From Sphingobacterium pedocola (GTDB taxonomy: Bacteria; Bacteroidota; Bacteroidia; Sphingobacteriales; Sphingobacteriaceae), in NCBI RefSeq assembly GCF_015209965.1, contig NZ_MU158689.1, forward strand, positions 1,089,629 through 1,153,628: 64,000 bases of DNA. Reading direction: 5' to 3'. The notes beneath the pieces were generated by a model. The model was not told where the DNA came from. It ran no database searches and saw only the letters and a list, made by a program, of their open reading frames with translations. Shown here one piece after another: positions 45,819-54,612 of the stretch. Positions within the stretch are counted from its first letter, which is position 1; the number at the start of each line of letters is the position of its first letter. The translations under genes and the position numbers were made by a program.

Positions 45819-45858
45819 AATATCGTTATTGTAATACAATATTAAACGATAATATTTT
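45819..45858. promoter_or_regulatory. nested operator-like palindrome upstream of the barrel gene
   Basis: TATTGTA-A-TACAATA (45827-45841) is a perfect 7-1-7 inverted repeat, nested inside an outer pair ATCGTT/AACGAT. It lies 53 bp before the GTG start of the outer-membrane gene. The 7-1-7 geometry is that of Fur/PerR-family operators, although the sequence is not a recognised box. Confidence 0.5.
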
Positions 45859-45893
45859 GTATATTGAACTAGTTAGAAAATTCACATATTGAA

Positions 45894-48644
45894 GTGCAAT
45901 TGCCTCATCAAAAAATAGCGTGTTTCTTGTTTGCGATTATTGGTCTATTGATTACCAATAATGGATTGGCTCAGTCTATTAACAAGACCTTCTATGGCAC
46001 TGTAGTAGACAGCACAGGAGCACCACTAAAATCTGTAAGTGTAAGGCTCAGTACCAACCTAGACACCGTTACTCGGATTACCGATGAAAAAGGTCAATAC
46101 AGATTCAAGAATATAAAGGGTAACAATTTGTACATTACGTATAGCATGTTGGGATATCAAATGGCAAGCAAATCGTTATTTTCTATTGAGGCCCGTAGCG
46201 AGATATTAGTGCCAACAATAGAGCTAATGCCGTCCAGTTTCTTTATCAAGGATATTAACATTGTAAAAGTTATACCTATTGTTTTTAAACAAGATACCAC
46301 ACAATTCAATTTTAACGCATATAAATTTAGAAAAGGAGCTTTACTTGAAGAAGCGTTAAAAGGGTTGGCTGGATTTCAGGTAGCAAGGGACGGTTCGGTA
46401 TATTTTAATGGCAAATCTATAAACCGAATCGAAGTAGACAGCAAACCTTTTTTTGGAGGTGATGTTCTGACCGCTACACGTAATCTTCCTGCAGACTTCG
46501 TTCAGAACATTCAGGTAATTGACTCTTATGGTAATGATACCCAACAAACTGGGATGAAGGATGGAGATTCGGAAAAAATTATCAATATAATCCTAAAAGA
46601 GGATCGTAAAAAAATATATTTTGGGCAAATTACCGTGGGCGGGGGCACTAATGAACGTTATATTGGCAGTTTTGGTATTAACAAGTTTAATGACGGGGAG
46701 GAGGTTTCTATCATTGGATCGATCAATAATACCAATACAAATCTTTTTTCCTTCGGGTCATTAACCGGAGGGGAGAGAGATCGATCTTTATTGGAAATTG
46801 GCGATTATTCTGACCCGACAGATGGCCTGAATAATGTCAATTCCATTGGAATAAATGCTTCTCGAAAGATAGGTACTAACACGAATTTAAATGCTTCTTA
46901 TAGCTTTGTTCGTCAAGAAAATTCGACTGAGGGCTTCTCTGAATTGACATCTACCTATATTGGTAATACCATTCGACGGAAAGAGGACTATTCTATTAAT
47001 ACCGTAGATCTAAACCATCGGATTAAATTCGATATGGAGACAAGATTCAAAAATAAAGATGCGCTGAAAGTTGCAGGAAATCTATGGTTTAATAAACAGA
47101 TAGCCACGAATACAAAAGATACCGAGTTACGGAATTCAGATTCGAAGAACTTAGGTACTTATCAAGATTCGACGACTCAAGAAAATCCAAATGGAGAACT
47201 TGAAATACTATATTCTAAATTTTTTAATAAGAAGGGACGTAAACTGATCGGAAATCTACAGTTGAACTCGAATGACAACAACAGAAAAGAAGTCGCTAGG
47301 GAATCTTACCAAGTGTATGATCTGTCCGATGATAGACCGATTGATACAGAATTCTCACAGAATCAATTTATCAATAGCAAGAATATCACCAGCAGTTCAA
47401 AGGCTGAAGTAACGTTTGTAGAGCCATTTTTTAATAAAAGCTTATTTGAATTTAGTTATTCTTTCGATATAACCCAGATCGATGCCATTCGACTTGTGGA
47501 AGATAGATTAATTAACAATCCATCGAACTCAATCAATTATGTTGATTCATTAACAGTAGATTATAATTATTTTTTCAGGAGTAATCGCACCAGCTTAAAT
47601 TATCAGTTCATCCCTAATAGCAAGTTCAAATTAAATGTAGGATTTGCAGTACAACCGCTTTTATTACAGGGTAAATTACCTCGCGAAGAAGTCGAGTACA
47701 AGTATGAGAATGTTAATTTAATCCCTTCTGCAAATATTATTTATAGGTTCAATAATGAAATGGATTGGCAAATCGACTATAAAGGAAAGAATAATCAACC
47801 CAACTTTCATCAAATTATTCCGGTTATTGATAATACTAATTCGCGCAATATCGTAGTTGGCAACCCCGAATTAAAAGCTGAGTTTTCGCATCGTATTTCT
47901 ACTACATTTCGCAAAACCATGGCATCTACAGGTCAATATCTTGAATCCAATTTAGCTTATAATATTGCGCTCAACAAGATTGTCAGTGATAAGCGATCTA
48001 TAGATAACTCAACAATCCAGGAAACTACATTTAAGAATACAGGAGGATATTATGATATGCGTTGGTATTATGTATTTAATACACCTTTATTCACCGAAAA
48101 CTTACAGTTAGATCTAACGGGTAATACGGACTATTATAATAACCTCTCTTTTATCGACGACCGAAAAAGAACGACAAAACAGTTGTTTTTCAATCAGGCG
48201 CTACAGGTACGCTATCAATGGTCCGACCATGTCGAATCTGTTGTAAACGCAAATTATATGCTTAATAACGCGCAATATGATATTCCTTATCGCACCAAAA
48301 TCAACGCACACAGCTTTTTGGCAGGTGTGGGAGCAAAAGGTTATTTTAACGATCATATTTCGTTGGGAATGGAAATGTCTCAACGATTCAACGACGGATA
48401 TACAAGCACATTCATGAACATCAACCCGACGATCATGAATGCATTTGTAGAATTTACCTTTTTACCAAATAATCTAGCACTGTTACGTGTTCAAGGCTTT
48501 GATTTATTTGATCAGAATAAAAGTATGGGTTTTACATCTGAGTATATTGGAAATGATGTATATGAAGCACGTAATAACAGGTTAGGTAGGTATTTCATGT
48601 TGTCCTTGAATCTACGTTTACAAAAATACCCCAAAAAGAAATGA
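45894..48644 (+). CDS. outer-membrane beta-barrel protein with carboxypeptidase-like domain
   Basis: A 916-residue outer-membrane protein. A signal peptide-like N-terminus (KIACFLFAIIGLLITNNGLA) precedes a carboxypeptidase-like beta-sandwich (TFYGTVVDSTGAPLKSVSVRLS... about 35-110). A plug-like region with FQVARDGSVYFNGKSINRIEVDSKPFFGGD follows, then a long beta-barrel with many aromatic alternating strands. It matches the outer membrane beta-barrel family protein class of Bacteroidota, relatives of TonB-dependent receptors. The start is GTG at 45894: a stop codon lies in frame at 45870 and no ATG is available upstream. Its stop overlaps the next gene's ATG (ATGATG at 48641). Ligand unknown. 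Confidence 0.85.
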   Translation: MQLPHQKIACFLFAIIGLLITNNGLAQSINKTFYGTVVDSTGAPLKSVSVRLSTNLDTVTRITDEKGQYRFKNIKGNNLYITYSMLGYQMASKSLFSIEARSEILVPTIELMPSSFFIKDINIVKVIPIVFKQDTTQFNFNAYKFRKGALLEEALKGLAGFQVARDGSVYFNGKSINRIEVDSKPFFGGDVLTATRNLPADFVQNIQVIDSYGNDTQQTGMKDGDSEKIINIILKEDRKKIYFGQITVGGGTNERYIGSFGINKFNDGEEVSIIGSINNTNTNLFSFGSLTGGERDRSLLEIGDYSDPTDGLNNVNSIGINASRKIGTNTNLNASYSFVRQENSTEGFSELTSTYIGNTIRRKEDYSINTVDLNHRIKFDMETRFKNKDALKVAGNLWFNKQIATNTKDTELRNSDSKNLGTYQDSTTQENPNGELEILYSKFFNKKGRKLIGNLQLNSNDNNRKEVARESYQVYDLSDDRPIDTEFSQNQFINSKNITSSSKAEVTFVEPFFNKSLFEFSYSFDITQIDAIRLVEDRLINNPSNSINYVDSLTVDYNYFFRSNRTSLNYQFIPNSKFKLNVGFAVQPLLLQGKLPREEVEYKYENVNLIPSANIIYRFNNEMDWQIDYKGKNNQPNFHQIIPVIDNTNSRNIVVGNPELKAEFSHRISTTFRKTMASTGQYLESNLAYNIALNKIVSDKRSIDNSTIQETTFKNTGGYYDMRWYYVFNTPLFTENLQLDLTGNTDYYNNLSFIDDRKRTTKQLFFNQALQVRYQWSDHVESVVNANYMLNNAQYDIPYRTKINAHSFLAGVGAKGYFNDHISLGMEMSQRFNDGYTSTFMNINPTIMNAFVEFTFLPNNLALLRVQGFDLFDQNKSMGFTSEYIGNDVYEARNNRLGRYFMLSLNLRLQKYPKKK

Positions 48645-49621
48645 TGAAGGTAGCAGTAATAAGTGAATTTGGTAGGCCTGAAGTTTTAAAAATTGAAAAA
48701 CGCAATATTCCCGAGTTAAAAACGGGCCATGTATTGATAGAGGTATATGCTGCGGGAGTTAATCGGCCTGATATATTCCAACGTAAAGGAAATTACCATG
48801 CGCCAGCAGGTGCTGTTCAAGATATCCCCGGTTTGGAGATAGCAGGTAAAATAGTCGCTGTTGGGAGAGGGGTGGACGCCTCGCGAATTGGAGATAAGGT
48901 AATGGCTTTGCTAAGCGGTGGAGGATATGCTGAGTATGCAGCCGTACACATTGGAAGTTGTATTCTGATACCTAGTAACCTTAGTTTTATTGAAGCCGCA
49001 AGTTTGCCTGAAACTGTTTTTACGGTATGGCACAATGTTTTTCAAAGAGGAAAGTTAAAAAATGGAGATCGCTTACTGGTTCATGGTGGATCTGGTGGTA
49101 TTGGAACTACAGCCATACAACTAGGCTATCTGTTTGGTGCGAAAGTATACACCACAGTTGGATCGGAAGAAAAAGGTGCCTTTTCAAAGGAATTAGGTGC
49201 CTTTGATTTTGTAAACTACCATAATATTGCATACGAAAAAGCATGGAGCAACGAAAAAATCAATATTATTCTAGATAGTATTGGAGGCGATTATTTTGCT
49301 AAAAATTTCGATCTTCTCGAAAGTGAAGGAACCTTGGTATACATTAATGCGATGAAGGGAGCAAAGGTTGAAATGAATTTATTAAAATTAATGCAGAAGC
49401 GGATCTATCTGACCGGCAGTACGCTTCGTGCGCGCGATGAGAACTTCAAGGCTGATCTTGCTCGGGAGATCGAAAGAAACGTTATCCCCCTGCTGGAAGA
49501 TGGTAAATTCAAAACGAATATATATGCGGTTTTTTCGCTGGAAGAAGTCGCAAAAGCGCATCAACTCATGGAAGATGGATACTTTATGGGTAAAATAGTT
49601 TTAGATTTTAAGGCTAAATAG
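48641..49621 (+). CDS. NAD(P)H-quinone oxidoreductase (PIG3-type MDR protein)
   Basis: Medium-chain dehydrogenase/reductase without catalytic zinc, 326 residues. The N-terminal part has KIEKRNIPELKTGHVLIEVYAAGVNRPDIFQRKGNY and PGLEIAGKIVAVG, typical of PIG3/QOR-type quinone reductases; the nucleotide loop is HGGSGGIGTTAIQLGYLFGA. It lacks the Cys set of zinc alcohol dehydrogenases. The start overlaps the stop of the outer-membrane gene by four bases, so translation is probably coupled, an odd pairing of a barrel protein with a cytosolic reductase. Native substrate unknown. Confidence 0.92.
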   Translation: MMKVAVISEFGRPEVLKIEKRNIPELKTGHVLIEVYAAGVNRPDIFQRKGNYHAPAGAVQDIPGLEIAGKIVAVGRGVDASRIGDKVMALLSGGGYAEYAAVHIGSCILIPSNLSFIEAASLPETVFTVWHNVFQRGKLKNGDRLLVHGGSGGIGTTAIQLGYLFGAKVYTTVGSEEKGAFSKELGAFDFVNYHNIAYEKAWSNEKINIILDSIGGDYFAKNFDLLESEGTLVYINAMKGAKVEMNLLKLMQKRIYLTGSTLRARDENFKADLAREIERNVIPLLEDGKFKTNIYAVFSLEEVAKAHQLMEDGYFMGKIVLDFKAK

Positions 49622-49682
49622 TTTTAGCATACATATTTATTACTTATCTTCGTCCTAAGAATAAACCTATATCTATATACTT

Positions 49683-51986
49683 ATGACAGTATTTAAATGT
49701 TTTACATTATCTATCATGGGGATGCTATGTATCCTTAATCTAAACGCGCAAAAAATTGTGGGTAAAATTGACAAGCCGCTAACGTATGTAAGCACGTTAG
49801 TAGGTACGCAATCTACGTATTTTCTATCGAGTGGAAATACATACCCGGCGGTAGCTATGCCTTGGGGAATGAATTTTTGGAGTCCACAGACCGGTAAAAT
49901 GGGCGATGGCTGGATGTACACCTATACAGCTGAGAAAATACGGGGTATTAAACAGACGCATCAGCCATCCCCCTGGATGAATGACTACGGTCAATTTTCC
50001 ATTATGGCCACGGTCAACAATAAGACATTTGACCAAGATAAACGAGCTAGCTATTTTTCGCATAAAGCAGAAGTAGCCAAACCACATTATTATTCCGTTT
50101 ACCTAGCGGATTATGATACGAAAGTAGAAGTTACACCGACAGAAAGGGCGGCTTATTTTCGGTTTACATTTCCAAAAACAGATTCGGCTTTTGTCTTGAT
50201 AGATGCCTTTGATAAAGGTTCCTATGTTGAAGTTATTCCGAAGGAGTATAAAATCATTGGTTATACGACAAAGAACAGTGGCGGCGTTCCAACTAATTTT
50301 AAGAATTACTTTGTCATGCAATTTGACCGTCCGTTTGCCAACGTTGCGACGTTTGCAGATTCAATTTTAACCGATGATCGTTATATGGTGAAAGCTGATC
50401 ATGTGGGAGCACTGGTACGCTTTCAAATCGCTAATCCAGGCGAGCAATTGATCGCTAAAGTCGCTTCTTCTTTTATTGGTCCGGAGCAGGCATCCCTAAA
50501 TTTAAAAGAGTTGGATGGTAAAAATTTTGATGAACGCGTTACCGAGGGAGAAAATATTTGGAATCGGGAATTAAGTAAGGTAGAAGTACAGGGGGGATCC
50601 GTTGATCAACTGCGTACATTCTACTCTTGCCTATACCACTCTTTGTTGTTTCCTCGTATGTTTTATGAGATCGATGCAACGGGACGAGTCATGCACTATT
50701 CGCCATATAATGGAGAGGTGTTACCCGGCTATATGTTTACAGATACTGGTTTTTGGGATACCTTCCGCTGTTTATTTCCATTCTTAAATCTTATGTATCC
50801 TGAAATGAGTGAAAAAATGCAAGAGGGATTGGCAAATGCATATAAAGAAGGTGGATGGCTTCCGGAATGGGCTAGTCCTGGTTACAGAAATATAATGGTC
50901 GGAAATAATTCCGCATCTGTGGTCGCTGATGCATGGATTAAAGGAATTCGTTCGAAAGAAATTGGCACATTATACGAAGCTGTATTAAAAGGAGCTAACA
51001 ATGCAGGGCCAATAACTGCTGTAGGAAGAGCGGGAGCAGACTATTATAAAGAATTAGGGTATGTTCCATACGATGTGAAGATTCACGAAAATACAGCCAG
51101 AAGTTTAGAGTATGCTTACGATGATTTTGCAATCTATCAACTGGCAAAAGCATTGGACAAACCAGCATCAGATCAACAACTTTATAAAAGCAGAGCGTAT
51201 AATTATCAAAAGTTATTTGATCCATCTACGGGATTGATGCGTGGGAAAAATAAAAATGGAGCGTTCCAATCTCCATTTAATCCTTTCAAATGGGGAGATG
51301 CTTTTACCGAAGGAAACAGCTGGCATTACAGTTGGTCGGTATTCCAGGATTTTGAGGGGCTAGCTAAGTTAATGGGCGGTCATCAGGCGATGGAAATAAA
51401 ATTGGACTCCGTATTTACTATTCCGCCAATTTTTGATGATTCCTATTATGGGTTTCCGATACACGAAATTCGGGAAATGCAGATTGCAAATATGGGACAG
51501 TACGCCCACGGAAATCAACCTATTCAACATATGATCTACCTCTACAACCATGTTGGGGCTCCTTGGAAAGCACAATATTGGTTGCGCGAGACCATGAATA
51601 GAATGTATTCGCCTAATCCAGACGGGTATTGCGGTGATGAAGATAATGGTCAGACATCTGCCTGGTACGTTTTTTCTGCAATGGGCTTCTATCCTGTTAC
51701 ACCTGCGACAGATGAATATATATTGGGGTCTCCAATATTTGATAAGGTAACACTTCATCTTAGTAATGGCAAGAAAGTAAACATTCAAGCTCAAAATAAC
51801 TCAGATACTAACCGATATATTAAAAATTTAAAATGGAACGGTAAGAACTACACCAAAAATTATATCAAACATAGTGAATTGGTAAAGGGAACAACTTTAT
51901 CCTTTGATATGGATGCCGTCCCGAATAAAAATCGTGGCGTAGATAAAGCCGATTTACCTTTCTCGTTAAGTAAGGACGATCAGTAA
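49683..51986 (+). CDS. secreted GH92 alpha-mannosidase
   Basis: Calcium-dependent exo-alpha-mannosidase of family GH92, acting on N-glycan or fungal-type mannans. Signal peptide MTVFKCFTLSIMGMLCILNLNA at the N-terminus; then the N-terminal beta-sandwich (about 30-280) and (alpha/alpha)6 barrel. Conserved GH92 pieces include YTDTGFWDTFRCLFPFLNLMYPE (here FTDTGFWDTFR), GGWLPEWASPGYRNIMVGNNSASVVADAW and NPDGYCGDEDNGQTSAWYVFSAMGFYPVTPATDEYILGSP with catalytic Glu/Asp in GDEDNGQ. 767 residues is normal. It is an orphan enzyme, not in a SusCD locus, next to the fucose operon. Confidence 0.95.
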   Translation: MTVFKCFTLSIMGMLCILNLNAQKIVGKIDKPLTYVSTLVGTQSTYFLSSGNTYPAVAMPWGMNFWSPQTGKMGDGWMYTYTAEKIRGIKQTHQPSPWMNDYGQFSIMATVNNKTFDQDKRASYFSHKAEVAKPHYYSVYLADYDTKVEVTPTERAAYFRFTFPKTDSAFVLIDAFDKGSYVEVIPKEYKIIGYTTKNSGGVPTNFKNYFVMQFDRPFANVATFADSILTDDRYMVKADHVGALVRFQIANPGEQLIAKVASSFIGPEQASLNLKELDGKNFDERVTEGENIWNRELSKVEVQGGSVDQLRTFYSCLYHSLLFPRMFYEIDATGRVMHYSPYNGEVLPGYMFTDTGFWDTFRCLFPFLNLMYPEMSEKMQEGLANAYKEGGWLPEWASPGYRNIMVGNNSASVVADAWIKGIRSKEIGTLYEAVLKGANNAGPITAVGRAGADYYKELGYVPYDVKIHENTARSLEYAYDDFAIYQLAKALDKPASDQQLYKSRAYNYQKLFDPSTGLMRGKNKNGAFQSPFNPFKWGDAFTEGNSWHYSWSVFQDFEGLAKLMGGHQAMEIKLDSVFTIPPIFDDSYYGFPIHEIREMQIANMGQYAHGNQPIQHMIYLYNHVGAPWKAQYWLRETMNRMYSPNPDGYCGDEDNGQTSAWYVFSAMGFYPVTPATDEYILGSPIFDKVTLHLSNGKKVNIQAQNNSDTNRYIKNLKWNGKNYTKNYIKHSELVKGTTLSFDMDAVPNKNRGVDKADLPFSLSKDDQ

Positions 51987-51992
51987 TAAGCG

Positions 51993-52040
51993 CTATAAAA
52001 TAAAAGCGGGGCCTAAACAAGCCCCGCTTTTATTTTATAG
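51993..52040. terminator. bidirectional terminator, GH92 / araC-type regulator
   Basis: A perfect 20-bp stem (51993-52012 with 52021-52040, core AAAAGCGGGGC) with an 8-nt loop. The right arm overlaps the last codons of the regulator gene. Confidence 0.93.
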
Positions 52041-52879
52041 CTCTTTGGAGTTAGTCCAGTGATGTTCTTAAAAGCGTTATGAAAGCTTACATAATTATTA
52101 TATCCGCATTCAAAACACACTTCCTTGAGGGGCGTGCTGGTATCCGATAGAAATTTACAGGCCGAGGCGATTCGAAGCTCGGTAATAAACTCTAACGGTG
52201 TTTTACCCGTTTTTTGTTTAAAATATCGGCAGAATGAATTTTTTGTCATCCCAGCCAAATTTGATAAGTCACTTAATTCTATATGTTGCTTAAAGTTGGA
52301 CTGAATGTAATCTACCACATCATTCATACGCTTATGATCGCTTGAATGATTTAAGATCGCATAGTTATCACTTACCAGCGTCGACTTTTTATTATGATGG
52401 AAAATATGCAATGCCTGCAATAGAATTAACAGCTGCTCAAAACCATCGGCGATTAAAATGTCCTCAAAAAGTTTGTTTAACGGATCCGTGGCCCCGCACT
52501 TGTACCATAATCCTTTATTTGCTTCTAAAAGTAAATCTTTAATACCGGTCATTTCTGGCAAGTAAAAGAAATCTTCGCCCGCAAAACTTCTTTGGAAATG
52601 TATAACACAATTGTCGGTCGCAACGGCTTCTATAACATCTAGGTACTCCGGATCAAAAAACCAGTAATGTGGGATATTAGGGCCAATCAGAACCACATCT
52701 CCAGGGTTAAACTTTCGTATACAATCCCCAATAAAAAGTGTACCCGAACCCTTTCTAACGTGAATAAATTCCAATTCTTCGTGATAATGCCATACGTTAT
52801 GGTTCTTAGGATAAGTATCGTGCCGCACATGGAAACTTTGAAAACTGCTTCCTTGGTGGGTTAGTTGCTTTAAACGCAT
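52013..52879 (-). CDS. AraC-family regulator, probable fucose-operon activator
   Basis: A 288-residue transcription factor: an N-terminal cupin sensor (VWHYHEELEFIHVRKGSGTLFIGDCIRKFNPGDVVLIGPNIPHYW, about 28-75) and a C-terminal double helix-turn-helix (about 190-285; LSNLAGMTKNSFCRYFKQKTGKTPLEFITELRIASACKFL, then EVCFECGYNNYVSFHNAFKNITGLTPKSYK). It is divergent from the fucose permease gene, and two direct repeats spaced 21 bp lie between them, so it most likely activates that operon in response to L-fucose or a pathway intermediate (inference). Confidence 0.93.
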   Translation of the reverse strand: MRLKQLTHQGSSFQSFHVRHDTYPKNHNVWHYHEELEFIHVRKGSGTLFIGDCIRKFNPGDVVLIGPNIPHYWFFDPEYLDVIEAVATDNCVIHFQRSFAGEDFFYLPEMTGIKDLLLEANKGLWYKCGATDPLNKLFEDILIADGFEQLLILLQALHIFHHNKKSTLVSDNYAILNHSSDHKRMNDVVDYIQSNFKQHIELSDLSNLAGMTKNSFCRYFKQKTGKTPLEFITELRIASACKFLSDTSTPLKEVCFECGYNNYVSFHNAFKNITGLTPKSYKIKAGLV

Positions 52880-52921
52880 TTTGTAGTATATATTCGAACA
52901 GTTTACAAATTAAAATAAAAT

Positions 52922-52953
52922 AATGGTAATATCATTTATAAAATGGGTAATAT
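52922..52953. promoter_or_regulatory. AraC-type direct-repeat operator candidate
   Basis: GGTAATAT occurs at 52925-52932 and again at 52946-52953, each preceded by AATG, a centre spacing of 21 bp or two helical turns, as is usual for AraC-family half-sites. The site lies between the divergent regulator and fucP starts. Confidence 0.5.
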
Positions 52954-53014
52954 AATTAATACTTTATTCATTATTTATTCTTTATTTCGAATTATCAATT
53001 ATACATCTCATTAT

Positions 53015-54274
53015 ATGTCACAACAAAAAAAATATACATTAGCGATCATTTTGATTACATCGCTATTTTTCTTTTGGGGGTTTATTCATAATCTTGATCC
53101 GATTTTGATACCACATCTTAGAAATGCATTTAGTCTCACGACTTTGCAAGCTTCCTTGGTAGATTCTTCTGTATTTATTGCGTACTTCCTGCTCGCCATT
53201 CCGGCCGGATTAATCATGAAGAAATACGGCTACAAAACGGGTATTCTAATCGGTTTAGTTCTTTTTGCAATAGGGTGCTTTTTATTCGTACCTGCAGCCA
53301 ACACCATAAGTTATCCCTTTTTCTTAGGCGCTTTATTTATCGTTGCTTGCGGACTTACTATACTGGAAACAGCGGCTAATCCTTATATAACGGTACTAGG
53401 AGATCCATCGAAAGCCACACAGCGGCTTAATTTTGCGCAATCTTTTAACGGCTTGGCCGCTTTTATTGCACCTATTATCGGGGGTAAATATATTCTTGCG
53501 GAAGAACCGCTAAGTACAGACAAAATAGCTGCTTTAAGTGAACAGGCAAAAATAGCTTATATTCAAGCTGAAACATCAGCTGTAAAGGGACCGTATGTGA
53601 TTTTGGGAATTATCATTCTGATTGTAGCCTGTGTATTTTTCTTTACTAGACTACCGGATATAAAGGATGATGAAACAGATCAAAAGAAGGGATTTTTTCA
53701 TGCGCTAAGACATAAAAATGTACGTTCAGCTGTCATAGCACAATTTTTCTATGTGGGTGCACAGGTGAGCGTGCTGAGTTTCATCGTCATGTATGCAACG
53801 GAAATTGCAGATGTAACTCCCTCCAGCGCTAAGTATTACGCCGGTGTTGCAGGTCTCGCCTTTATGATCGGTCGTTTTGTAGGAACATTTCTGATGCGTT
53901 ATATATCACCGGCAAAGTTGCTGTCAATTTTCGCTGCTTCAGCTATTTTGTTGACTGTGGTGGTTATCTTCGGGTCGGGGGTACTAACTTTATATGCAAT
54001 GATCGGTATTGCGTTCTTTATGTCGATTATGTTTCCGACGATTTTTGCATTTGGTGTCGAGGGTATCGGTGCTGATACCAAATCTGCTTCAAGTCTTATT
54101 ATTATGTCTATAGTAGGTGGGGCAATCATACCTCCGGTATTGGGACTGATATCAGATATAACGGGCAACCTGCAATTTGGGTATTACGTTGTATTGATTT
54201 GTTTTGTCGTAGTATTGTTATTTGCACTTAGAAATAAGCAAATTAAGGTCGAAGTAAAAGATATTGCACACTAA
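53015..54274 (+). CDS. fucP: L-fucose:H+ symporter (MFS)
   Basis: Inner-membrane permease importing L-fucose with protons, 419 residues with about twelve membrane helices. The FucP signature FFFWGFIHNLDPILIPHLRNAFSL in helix 1 and ETAANPYITVLGDP near residue 125 are characteristic of the fucose/glucose/galactose:H+ symporter group; E. coli FucP has ...GFxxxLNDILIPHL. The ATG at 53015 (MSQQKKYTLAI) is preferred; an in-frame start at 52943 would lie in the presumed operator. It is the first gene of the fucose operon, two bases before the mutarotase gene. Confidence 0.93.
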   Translation: MSQQKKYTLAIILITSLFFFWGFIHNLDPILIPHLRNAFSLTTLQASLVDSSVFIAYFLLAIPAGLIMKKYGYKTGILIGLVLFAIGCFLFVPAANTISYPFFLGALFIVACGLTILETAANPYITVLGDPSKATQRLNFAQSFNGLAAFIAPIIGGKYILAEEPLSTDKIAALSEQAKIAYIQAETSAVKGPYVILGIIILIVACVFFFTRLPDIKDDETDQKKGFFHALRHKNVRSAVIAQFFYVGAQVSVLSFIVMYATEIADVTPSSAKYYAGVAGLAFMIGRFVGTFLMRYISPAKLLSIFAASAILLTVVVIFGSGVLTLYAMIGIAFFMSIMFPTIFAFGVEGIGADTKSASSLIIMSIVGGAIIPPVLGLISDITGNLQFGYYVVLICFVVVLLFALRNKQIKVEVKDIAH

Positions 54275-54276
54275 AA

Positions 54277-54606
54277 ATGAGAAAATACGCGTTGGGATTG
54301 GATCTGCTAAATGATCCCCAGTTGATTGATGAGTACGTAGATCTACATAAGAATATATGGCCCGAAATAAAAGCTTCTATTTCAGCCTCAGGGGTCTTAA
54401 ACATGGAGATTTATAGATTCGAAAATAGATTATTTATGCTAATGGAAGTTGATGATCTCTTTTCTTTTGAAAAAAAGGCAGATATGGATGCATCGAATCC
54501 TAAAGTGCAAGAATGGGAACAATTGATGTGGAAATATCAATCCGCAATTCCAGGAGCAATGGATGGCGAAAAGTGGGTGTTAATGGATAAGATATTTGAG
54601 TTATAA
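54277..54606 (+). CDS. L-rhamnose/L-fucose mutarotase (RhaM/DUF718 family)
   Basis: A 109-residue ferredoxin-like dimeric epimerase, RhaM/DUF718 type, that interconverts alpha and beta anomers of a 6-deoxyhexose. Visible marks are LHKNIWPEIKASISASGVLNMEIYRFENRLFMLMEVDD and the aromatic C-terminal part MWKYQSAIPGAMDGEKWVLMDKIFEL. In this operon the substrate is presumably L-fucose delivered by FucP (inference). It starts two bases after fucP and ends six bases before the dehydratase gene. Confidence 0.93.
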   Translation: MRKYALGLDLLNDPQLIDEYVDLHKNIWPEIKASISASGVLNMEIYRFENRLFMLMEVDDLFSFEKKADMDASNPKVQEWEQLMWKYQSAIPGAMDGEKWVLMDKIFEL

Positions 54607-54612
54607 TATAAA

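Noticed and set aside
52943..53014. N-terminal extension of the fucose permease from an upstream ATG.
   Set aside because: It lies within the probable AraC-type operator, and the ATG at 53015 gives the normal FucP N-terminus.
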